Shown here: piece after piece, positions 22,801-34,800 of the stretch
Layout of the letters: every line of letters starts with the position of its first letter
Position numbering within the stretch: position 1 is the stretch's first letter
Assembly (NCBI GenBank): GCA_023053575.1
Contig: JAKZAP010000004.1
Coordinates: 21,815,252-21,879,251, forward strand
Source: Branchinecta lynchi
Taxonomy: Eukaryota > Arthropoda > Branchiopoda > Anostraca > Branchinectidae
Direction of reading: 5' to 3'
Length of the DNA: 64,000 bases
Made by a program: the position numbers and the translations under genes
Notes under the pieces: model-generated
Database searches by the model: none
The model's input: the letters and a program-made list of their open reading frames with translations, nothing else
What the model was told of the DNA's origin: nothing

Positions 22801-25800
22801 ATAAAAAAAAATATGAACAAAACCCTAGCCTAAGGTGTTACAAATAAAAACAAACAAATAACTAACAACATTAACATGAGAATTCTAGGACAAGATACAT
22901 AACAACGAAAACAAAAAGAAATACCAACATTTTGGATAAAAGGGAATGGGAAATTATGTACACGGTTGTTAGGTTCTCAGGCATAGCAGCATTTCCAAAT
23001 CGTGTTTGGATTTGCCCTCAGATTCTGATCGCTCCTTCAGTATAAAAACGAATTGGAAGTTAAATACACGGTTATAACTATGAGTAGCCTGCACATGACA
23101 CAATATGCTTTATGCAATATGCTTTTATGCCCCTCAAAAAGAAACATAAAGAAAATCACAAGTTGCTCGTGGTACGTCGTCTGTCGCATTTTATCAGTTT
23201 AAAGAAATATGAGTCTTGGACGAGAAAACTGATACCGTCGTGAAATGGGAGGCTTAATATTGCCACGTAACTTGGATTCACCCATCAGATATTTCCAATG
23301 TACTGAAATTGGTCGTCTGGACTGTGAGTGTCCTTGTGTATCACCTTGTATATATTTCATCCCGCATTTTAATAACTATAGGCTATTCTGGTGTTGCAGT
23401 TGTGTCTATTTCTCATGTTTTGTTTGATTCACTTACTATGTGCAGATATGCTGGTGTTCCCGAGAAGGTCAAGGGAATGCACGTGAAGAATCCACTCCAT
23501 TTGTCTCCGTCACCAGCGACTTCTTTTGAACAGCTCAAGCTGTGTGCAATACCTGTACTTAAAGCCATTGGACCGTACGGGTACCAGGATCCGATCCTCA
23601 TGTACAAAGTGATTCGGCTGCTGAAAGCATCACTCTCTCAGGTATAAGTCCCATTTTTGCTTGCAATTTGCCTTTGACCTCCCTTCGGCTTTTCCGATAT
23701 TTGCACTCGTTTTAAAAACGTCTGCGTTTCGCACCGAGTCTTAGAGGCCTTAGAGCGTGTTCCACCCTTCTAACTATAGTAACTATTAGTTACTATTTTC
23801 GTTCCAGCCTCGTGAAAAGTTACTACGCTGACCGTTCCAGCCTTCTTGAAATAGTAACTATTTGCCTATCACGCTTGGGAGCGTAGTAAGCGTGGTAACT
23901 ACGAATCTCTTTAACGTGATTGGTCTGATTAGCCCATGGCATGATATTTTGCTGAAAGTAGAAAAATATGTTTCAGCCTCGACGCCAAGAAGTCACAGTC
24001 CGTGACGTCATGCATAGTATCAACGGTAAGTAGGTTGGAACACGCTCTTTGTGCTTGTGCTGAGTGGCCACCGGCGTCGAATACGCGCATCGCAATCAAG
24101 GCTTGGATGCGCGTCTATGTGATAAATGTGATCAAAGTTCTTACAGTGTAAAGCTTGCACAGATGAGAATATAGTGCTGGTATGGCACTTGCAGATAAAA
24201 CAACACAGCGAAAAATCGTAGTTAAGAGAATCAAAATCCGCCATTTCTCTACCAGAACATTTTCATTTCTGATATCCCCAGTAGTAGTTTCTCCCTCACA
24301 TCGGCGTCGTAATCAGACCCGGTACAAGGGGGCAGACAAAGTCCTTGGGTCTTCAAAAAATTAAGCCCCCGCTAACAAAATCATCCGAGAGGTACCTGAG
24401 TTCATTTGTCCCTTATTTTATTAAGCATTTTAACTCGACAAATCTTTGTTACGGATAGTATTAGGATATTAAATATCAAAGTTGATTCCGTAATCTGAAA
24501 TAATGCGGGCTGAGAAAAGCAACTCCATATTTGGTAATAATTCAAGCCTCGGGACGATGGAAGTAGCCTTATCAGTTTCCTGTGCGGTTAGTTGAACTTA
24601 AAAGGTTAGCTCCTACGCAATAAGCAAGAATAGGAATTTGATGTGAAGCTCGAAGCGAGCAGATGATTCTGAGAGTTGACTGTAGCGAGACATGTGTCTG
24701 TATTATTAGATTACCTTACGTGTTAACAGAAGCAGGTTGTACTAAAGGAATAAATAAAGTAAGTGGTAAAAGAAAAGAACCGACCTCCCTAAACGAAAGA
24801 CTACGATCCCTATACGCCTTCGAGTTGAATATTATCCGCCGATCACACGCTACCTTGTAATGTCCTTAAGATGGGCATAGATTAAGAAGAGTAACAACCC
24901 CAACGGTTAACAACAAACATCTCATCGGTTTATCTTTGAATGTATTGTATTATGATTGGAATCCGTTGTAATGTTGACAATCCGAGGCTAGCTATATGCT
25001 ATTGTGGAGATTTAAACCGATTTGATTTGAAGTGGAACTTTTTACGGGCATGGAAGTAGCTTGCATACCGATTCCCTCTCTAGATCGCGTCGAGGAAATA
25101 TCGGATGTCTTGGAAGTTGCTTAAATGGAGTTGAATCTCTATACTGGCTGAAACAGTAAGGTCATTGTCTTATGCTATAGACATTCAGTTTCAAAGCATT
25201 TTAAACAGATCAAAATGGGGATGTGAGAGCATGCAGTCGATGTCATGGTAGTTGACAGAATGTGGGTTAGACTAAAATACTGGCAATCAGTTTTCCCCAT
25301 ATCCCATTAATTCTTCTACCCAATTTTTACTTAGTTTCATCCCATCATTTATTTCTGGTAATTTCTTGTAAGTGTATTAATTAATTTGTTTCTTGTGTGT
25401 CTGTATATTTTGTAAATTTGTATTCCTTCTTTAGCTTTTAGCTATTCGGATTAAACTTGATTGATTGAAAAAAAAAAAAAAAAAAATACTGATTTGTTAC
25501 TTTCTTTCTGTGTATCTTGGAGCTTTTTCTGTCCTTGAGAGAGTTTATTGCGCCACTCATGTTTCTGTATTCTAGGAACTGCCTCACGGGAAAAAGACAT
25601 TACAGCCTCCCACAGACACCGACAACATTTACTACAATGTCTTGGAGGTTATTGACGAGTTCCTCCTTCCCTCAATGACGATGTTGGACTCTCCATGTTC
25701 CATGTCGGAAGAACTGTGGTCACTTGTCAAATTGCTGCCCTACCAAATCAGGTATATCGAGTGTGTAGTCCGATCCACTGTGTGTTGCCGGAGCCTCGGG

Positions 25801-28800
25801 AAGTGGGGGTCAGACAAGCCCAGCCATAATTTCCGTTATTGGTCAAGCATCAAGCTAAAGAGGTCACAAGAAACAAGAAAGGTTGAAAACAAAATTAAAA
25901 GACGTTAAATGAAGGGACCGAGTGGTAAACCCTTAAAACAATGGTAGACAATTGAGCCTACGATCAGTTTGGTTCATCCGGGTTTGTATTTTGGCTATTG
26001 TACTTTTTTTTTTTTTTACCTTAGGCATTTTTCTTCGTTTTCCATGCGACATGTTCAACCCAAGTTGAAAATCGTGGAAACTCCGTTTTCTGTTTTTGGG
26101 TGGTATTTTTAAATGCTTGAAAAGAAACGTAAAATCTGCCGAAATAAAGATTAAGCTTCCGTCTTTATCATTCTGTATACTAGAAGGATCCTCAGTTTTT
26201 GTCTGTCTGCGTAACAAAATAGCGCTTTCCATTTTTGGACTTCAACTTGTCGCGAAAATTGAATTCCCTCTATGTTTCGAACCACAAAATTGGAAATCGC
26301 GTAAATAGTTGTTTGTCAGACTTTTAGCGACAGTGTGAGAACGTGTCCGAAAGCTCCGAAACGAACGAAAATGCTGAATTAATTCAGCATTTTATGCAGT
26401 ATTTCGCTTTCGGACTTAAATTTTCGCTCAATTAATGCAGCATTAATTCAGCATACACTTCATCGACAAATTCAGCAAGAATGCTAAATTTTCATGAAGA
26501 AACTGAGGAGTACGGCGATTCTTTCAGTGTTTTCGGCGGCAAACGTAACAAATTCAAAAAGATAACTGACAATTCGGCAAAAATACCAAATTTAAGACAA
26601 CTGGCGATCATGGCCAACGAAGAAAGGAAAGATAAGAAGGTTGGATTTCAGTAGCTCATCCATTTTGTCAGCTTCATACAGCTAATTCTTTTTTCTTCTT
26701 CTTCTTCCTGACTTAAATTTTGGTATTCTAGAAGTGTCAGAGAAGAAAAAAGGTAACAGCTTTCGGACAAAAAAAGAAAAGAAAATGCAGCATTAATGCA
26801 GCATTTACAGCAACAAAAAGCTTTCGGACACTTTCTGAGCCACAAGAACCGTGTTCTTCGTGGAAAAAGACTTGTGGACCACACAAACGGTCGCGAAGAC
26901 ACTGTTTTCGAGTCACAGTTTCTTTGTAGGATCGCGGAAAGACGTTTCATAGGCCTGTGTCAGAAGTGTGCATTTTCCGATCATTGGAAGTTGCTGAATA
27001 TAGATAGAATGTCTGCAAGAAATCTGGCTAATGTGCGTATAGGCAGCGATGGGCGAATCCGACCATGAAAGGATTCGAATCCGAGTACAAATCCAAGGCT
27101 AGGCACGATCCCGGTTCCGAATCCACCATTTCGTGCTGAGGAATCGAATCCTGATTCGAATCCGACCTTAACAAAAATCAAATCATATACGTAGGTTATA
27201 GTTTAAAAATCCGAGGTGACAAAAATCACTGATGTCCAAGGTAATCGGGTAACGCGATAGATTGCTGGGGATGGTTGTTGGTGGAGATCAAAAAGTTGGA
27301 TTGTATAAGCCCGATGTGTAAAATTGGAAAGCGGAAACTGGAAGAATGAAGACTAGAAATTTGAGCGGATTCGTAAGATTGATGGTTTTGAATCCGAGTC
27401 CGAATCCGAATCCAGCTTCACAAGCCGAAGATTCGAATCCGGGTGCGAATCCGGCCGAAAGGACGAATCCTGGAATCGAATCCGAATCCGGATTCGGATT
27501 CGCCCATCTCTGCGTATAGGAAGCTGAAAAATTTATTTTTTAGATACCGACTCTATTCCTTCTGGAAGGACAGCAAGTGTGACAGTCATCCGCTGCTGAT
27601 TCATCGTAAGGTCGAGCAGTTCATGAAGATCAAATACTTCCTGAAACGAATTTCAAAGGATAATGTGAAATATATCGGCCGTGTTCTGGGAAAACTGAGT
27701 CACAGTATGCCAGGATTGCTTTTCGATTATGTGAGTCTAGTTCGTGTCCTTTTAGATCGTGAGATTCGTGAGTAGTATTAGCAAAACTTAAAGATTCAAT
27801 TTAAGCTTAGGCTTTGTATTAGCATCTCATCCAGTTAAGAACTGCACGTCTTTTAGACGGACAAACGTCAATGTAATTGTTATTGCTCTTTCTTCATTTC
27901 GGCTACGATGTTCATTCACAACCTACGTCTTATTTTTCAGGTACAAGTTCGTTGCAGTTTTAGATATTCAAAACAAATAATATTTCATCACTTCGAGGCA
28001 GAGAGCCGGCTCGATCGCCATAACAAAATACTTACAAAATACAACTTAAAGATAGTAATTCTAACATCTTCAATAAGAAAAAAAAAGAAAGCAAAAAGGT
28101 TTTAGGTAACTGACACCAGCGGTATCGGGGGTATGAATAGGGCATATTTGTTTTCTAATATTTTCTCTCGTCGTTGTTAGTCGTAGCTGTAAGCGAGTTC
28201 ATGTGTGTCCATCTTCCCAGTACTCCGGTCTTGACCAGTAGATTTTCGAAAGCTGCATCACTCAGTAACTCGCTCCATTTCAAACGGTCGTTCGTAGTGT
28301 GAGGCTTGGAGCGGATATACCACATTTGCATTTCTTGCTCGTTTATCCAGTGATAGTTCTGTTCGCTTTTTTCAAGGGGATTGACGCCGTAGCTGATAAT
28401 CTTTCTCATCTGTAGGTCATCAGACACGCACAGATGTTCGAGAACCTCATCAACCCTGTTGTCGACTCTCTCAAGTTCTTAACGGGATTGTCCTTGGACG
28501 TCCTCGGCTACTGTCTGATGGATTCCTTGTCCGTCAAACGAGACCCATTCTCCGATGACGGCACGTCGATCGACCAATGGCTGACAGCCTTGTCCTCAAT
28601 GATCGCGACGACCTTCTGGAAGTATAGAAACATCGAGGTGGAACCCATGCTGCAGTTTGTCGTAAATCAGCTAAAGGCGAAGCGAAGGTGAGTGTGTGTT
28701 TTAACTTGGCCGACCTGTAAGTAAGTAATTAATTTATTTATGACCCGCCATTTCGGAAAGGCGGAGTAAATGAAGAAAGTAAACAAACATATACAAACAC

Positions 28801-31800
28801 AGAAAAAGACACTTAATTTTTAATCTTAGGTCAGGAAACAGTGGACGACGTCGTGTGTATTTATGGTCTCCGTCAAGATTAAGTGATGTCAAGGGAAAAT
28901 GATTTTGTTATCTTAGCGGACGATTTTAAGGACACGTTATAGTACAGCGACATCTTGCTATCGTGTTCTGCCGGAGTAAGCTTCTGTCGCTACCGATAGA
29001 TGACTCCTCTGAGAGCGGTAGGATGTCCAGCACTGTGGCTGGGAGTGAAGTGTGTTCTATCAGTGTCACAAATGAGTAGTGTGAGCAAATACTACTCAGT
29101 TAATAAATTAATTTATGCAACCCAAACACTAGCTATAGCTAGAAAAGTTTACATGAATTATTTACAACTGACCTTAATAAAAGGAGCAGCAAATTGGAGT
29201 ACAGGAACATGATCTCAGAATCGTGAGTGATGATTGAAGAATGATGGATCATTGATGCTATATGTAAATTCTTAGCTGCCGCTGCCAGATTCCTAAATTC
29301 CATCATCGAGATCAAATAATCCCAAAACCCAGACTTCAGTCTTGGTTTATGAGAAGAAGTGCGAATAACTCAGTAAATGTTCGTCCTTGGCAGCGTCGAG
29401 GATTTGACATTGCCACGGAAGTTGCAATTACAATTTGCTAGTCTGAGTCGGTTAATTTTTCATTTCATTTACGCGAGGTCGAGATATGGACTTGTCAATG
29501 TTGGACTTACCATACGCAAATCATATTAGAATATATTACTTTGTAGGCCGCCTACTTGAACATATCCATTTTGATGGATGATTAAATTTTTCTTTAGCCC
29601 TATACCATCCTTGGCCACCTCAGGACGAATTCTTTTTTTTTTTTTAGTGTTTTCTTGCTGATACTTAAAGAGATCATTCAGAAGATGTCTGGTATCGAGC
29701 CTGGGGACGAGATTAGTGCGAACCAACTTGACGCCATGGCTGGTGGCGATCTTCTTAGAACTGAGGTAATCGCATCTATTTGCTTTTTCATAGAAAAGAG
29801 GAGACCGGCTCTCAGTCTATCAAAAATCCTTGCTCTTTGGATATGTTATGCGAATTTAAACGAAGGGTATGTCAACTGTTTGGTCTACCTCTTGCCAAAC
29901 ACCGGGTACCCTATGTCAAATATCGAGCGTACCATAGCCTACTGCGTGAATTCCGAACATATTTTTGAAATTCAAGCCTAATTAAGTCCGTTTTCTAGCT
30001 AGAGATTCGTTCTAGTGCAAAAAACGAGCGCAAAATACGCGCATATTTGAAATACTCAGGAGTGGAAACCCAGCGTTAGTGTTACAGCGGGTCGTAGCAG
30101 AAATATACCCAGAAGCGTCAGTGCGGCGAGGGCTGAGACCTAGGCTGGTTCCTTGGTAGAAACTTCGCTTGTCAGCGAAATGATTTTTTCTAATAAGGAC
30201 CCTACCAGTGAATGATTTTCCCCGTGTGTCCCCTGCTTGACTAGACTTCTTTCTAATTATCAGGCTGCCGGTTTTTTCAACCAACAGCGGAACCCGAAGA
30301 AAACTGCTCAGCGGTTAAAAGACGCATTGATCGAGTCAAAATTGGTTGTCCCGCTCTGTGCTCTGATCTCCCAGCAGCTGAATTGCACTATTTTCGAGGA
30401 AAACACTAACGCCCACGCGAAGCTAGTCCAGCGACTCTATGATCAGGTAAGCTTATTGTTGTTTCACTGGTTTACTGTGCCCCGTACAGGCTGCTTCTTA
30501 CCTTGAACGTTTACCCATACCAGGAATCTTTGACTTGCACAATTTGTAATCAGATCACGCACCACCGGACAACGGAAGAAATATTTGGGGAATAAATTAG
30601 GACCTACTGGTGGCTATTTTTGCCCGATGTGTGGTAGTGAGAATGAGAGTTTGTTACATCTGATGTGTGAATGCCGTGAGCTAGATGACCTGCTGGTTAA
30701 GATTTTTGGGAATGTTATTACTATAAATGATGAAGTGGGGATGATTAACCTTATTGGAAGTAAGTGTTTTCAGGATTTTAAGAGGCTTTAAAGGTTCCTA
30801 GAGGTGGCTTTAGCCCACATACAGAGAATTTCCTTTAGTTTAGTTCTGCTCGGGCTTTTTGTGCAACAAATTCTGTTTTATTCTTAGAGCGTGTTCCACC
30901 CTTGTAACAATAGTTACTATTAGTTACTATTTCCGTTCCATCCTCACGAAAAGTTACTACGCTGACCGTTCCAACCTTGTCGGAATAGTAACTAATAGTT
31001 ACTATTTGCTTACCATGCTCGGGAGCGTGGTAAGCGTAGTAACTACGCATCTCTGGAACGTGATTGGTCGGATTCGCCCCTGGCGTGAGATCCTGCTGGA
31101 AAATAGAAAAATCGTTCCAGCCTTGACGGCAAAAAGCCAGAATTCGTGACGTCATGCGTAGTAACTACGGTAAGTAGGATGGAACACGCTCTTATTCTCT
31201 TATGTGTCGGGAGATGAGTTGCTCTCTTCTGATTGGGTGTTGTAGAGCACCCTCCGCCAGCGTATGTCGGGGAGATGTTTTATGTTGTACTAAAACACCC
31301 AGAATGTATCCCATCAAGTTTTTGCTTCCTGATTATTGGTCGTTTTTGCTTCCTGATTATCCCCGACGGAGCCGGATATTATTCGTCAGATAAAGATGGA
31401 TATACGAGTATATTTTTAAAGCCCCATGCAATGGCTAAATTCACAAAATAGAAGAACAAAAAAATAACTTAAGCCCACAATCTTTTCCTTCTTCCCAACT
31501 TCTATCAATGTATACTCCCATTCGATTGCTTCCTGATTATTGGTCCTTCTCGCTTTGCTTCTGTTGAGAAGCAATGAGATTGCAGACTATCTCATTTATA
31601 TGGATGCGTCAGATCGACGGAGCGGGATATTATACGTCAGATAAAGATGGATATACGAGTATATTTTTAAAGCCCCAATGGCCGTATTCACGAAATAGAT
31701 GGAAAAAAAAATAACTTAAGCACACAAACTTTTCCTTCTTCCCAACTTCTATCAATGTATACTCCCATTCGAGTACTCACGGTTAGGTCTGAATATACTA

Positions 31801-34800
31801 AGAACTGTTTGTCCGTAAAAAAAAGGCGAGGCCATGGCAACGATCGTAGTTGTATGGTGAAAGTTATACTGTGTATTTTGTAAGTTAGTCTCTGTCGTGT
31901 TTTCTTTTCTTTTTCTCTTTTTTCTTTATTACTTACTCCGTCTTTGTGCCTTGTGTTTATTTTGACGGGTCATAAATAAAATCATTATTATCATCAATTA
32001 ATAAATCTTTTGCCTGACGTGGCCTTGCGGCATTTCGGAACTGCAACGATCGTAACAAAAGGAAATGATAAACATTTAAGCGAAAAGAAGCAGCTGGGCG
32101 GAATAACTATAGATAACCTTCTGTATGGGCTAAGGCTGCTTCGTGAACCTTACCAGTCTCTTAATTCTGGCAGCATGTATGGACCCTGGACCACACTTCG
32201 TCATTTTTTCTGCTTACACTTCCAAATATTCCAATCCCTCGGTCCTAGCTATTTCGAGACATGCACTCATGATATTGAGTCGAACTATCTCGCTGGGCGA
32301 ATATCGGACCCTTGAAGATGGCGCTTGCACCTAAAAAATATCTTTCTTTCAGTGTCAGGACACCTTCGTGCAGTTTGGGAACTTCCTAGCCACTACGCTG
32401 TCTCCTGAAGAGTATCAGAACTTGATTCCAAAACTAGATGTGCTATGCGAGCAGTATCAGCTTGACCTTGGAAGTGCCTTCTTTTTGTATAGACCGATTA
32501 TCTCCCATTCCATAGCTGTAAGTCACTATTTTTACACAGTCAGTAATTCTTGACTGCCGAAATCACTGTGTTCCAGTTTACGGTGATGGCCTTATGTCAC
32601 TGAATAATTTAAAAAATCATAAACTTCCTGTGAACGAGTACTCCTCTTAGGACGGAGTACTCTCCCAACCAGGCCTAATTGAAGTACTTAAATTCTTAAT
32701 GACATCCTAGTCCATGCTGCATGAGGTTCGGTGCGAAACACGCACTACAGTCTTCGTGGCCCCAGTCCACATTCATGATTCAGAGCAAAATAACTCTAGA
32801 GCGTAATGCGCGAACTTTGAAAAAGTGACACACAGTCAAATCGCAGCGACACTAGCTACCCTAGAGGACACGAACATCCCTACTGAAACTCAACCAGCAA
32901 CGCATCTTAGCCTTGCTAGAATTTTCTACATCCGCAACTGCACGCACGAACAAAGCGAGCTGGGCGGCGCTACGACGGAGGTCCGTTTTTGATGCTTGGG
33001 AACGATAGGTCGGCTGTTTATTAGTATGTAAGTGTGTGTGAGTTTGATTGACATGTTGTTGTTCCTTTTTGGGATCCCAAAACGTAAGTGGCGGGATACC
33101 TATGACATCGCAAAAGTTGTCCGTCTGTCCGTCCGTCCGTCTGTGCGCACTGTAACTCTCGAAGGGAATGAGATATTTTGATGAAACTTGGTGTGAGGAT
33201 TCTTTGTAAGGTCAAGTTCGTAGATAGACTCTGTAGCTCTACATTTAGGGGTAGGGGAGGCGGTTTAAATTAAGGGGCAAATGAAATATGTTTAAACAGA
33301 TAATGTGATATTCGGTTTATGAGTAAGAAGACATATTGGACGCGATGGTAAAAACCATTTTTGCGCCGGACAAGTAGTTAGCCGGAATCCGGCCAAAACC
33401 GGAAAGTCTGTTAAAAGTAAAAGTTTTATTTGAAGTTGATTTAGATGTTCGATTAAGGGGTAGGAGGACATGCTGAACACGATGGTGAAAACCATTTTCT
33501 CGCCAGACAACTAGTTCACCCGGAACCCGGCCAAAACCGGAAAGTTTGTTAAAAGTAAAAGTTTTATTTGGAGTTGATTAGATGTTCGATTTAGGGGTAA
33601 AAAGACATGCTGAACACTTGTGTGAAAACAATTTTCTACCCGGGTAAGTAGTTCGCCCGGAATCGGGCCAAAACCGGAAAAATCTAAAGTTTTATTTGTA
33701 GTTGATTAGATATCCGATTTAGGGGTAAGAAAAGATGCTGAATCCGTGTATGAAAATCATTTTTTTACCCGGACATATAGTTCGACCGGAATCCGGTTGG
33801 AGCAATGTCGAGGAGAAAAGATACGCTGAGTTTGTTTTCAAGCTTTCTTTTTTCGCCGGACAAGTAGTTTCGGAATTCGGCCGAAACCGGGAAATCGGCA
33901 CAAGTGTCAGGAAGTTTTTGTCAAAACAGATATGACTTATAGGGGTAAACACACATGCTGAATCCATATCTGAACTTGGCTTTCTCAGATGATTAGCTAT
34001 TTGACCTAAATCTGTTTCTGAATTTTAATAGTAAAAACGTTCAAGGAGTCTGGCGAAGAGAAGACCATATTGTCTGGACCAAGTATTGAAGTTTTCGAAT
34101 CCCATCGAAACCTTTGGTCTTGTTATATACTACTCTTCAGTTTTGAAGGATTCAAATATATAATAATAATAATAATAATTACTCTCTAGAGTTATTTTGC
34201 TCTGTTCACGATTGAATGTTACAGTATGTGTCATGGTAACTATTTTAACGTGGCTGCTGACACAGTTCTCGTTTTAACAAGAATGGTCTACGCGGACACG
34301 CTTTGGTGCTGCGTGGCTGGCGATGTGCTAAAGACAATTGAAGAAGGTATATCAAAAACAGAAAATTTCCTTATCCTTCTTGGCCTATAAAAAAGCACAC
34401 AATAAAACCCGATGATACTAAAATACACAACTGCTTCACTTACAAGTTGACTGCGTTTACTCGTGGATTTGTTTTTGGGATCCCAAAACGTAAGTGGAGG
34501 GATACGTATGACATCTAAAAGTTGTCCGTCCGTCCTTCTGTTAGCACGATAACTCTCGAAGGGAATGAAATATTTTGAAACAGTGGAGGACAGTTGGAAC
34601 TCCCTTCAGGGACTTCATCAACGCCTTCAAGAATTCCCTGGACAACCTGTACGCTGAAAAAGTTTACGATCAAAGTGCTTTAGGCGCACACTTTAGGTGC
34701 CAATGGCCTATTTTATGCATTATTTTATTAGATTACTATCATAATTTCATCCTTGTTTATTACAGTCGAAATGGGACGAACTTCGGAAGTCAGACAGAGC

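Noticed and set aside
31360..31775. CRISPR-like direct repeats
   Set aside because: There are only two long units with no regular short spacers, in an animal intron. This is an ordinary tandem duplication.
33021..33215. Minus-strand ORF with QTDGRTDGQ-type peptide
   Set aside because: It is the translation of the CCGT/CTGT minisatellite in the family A head, which recurs in every copy. It is not a gene.
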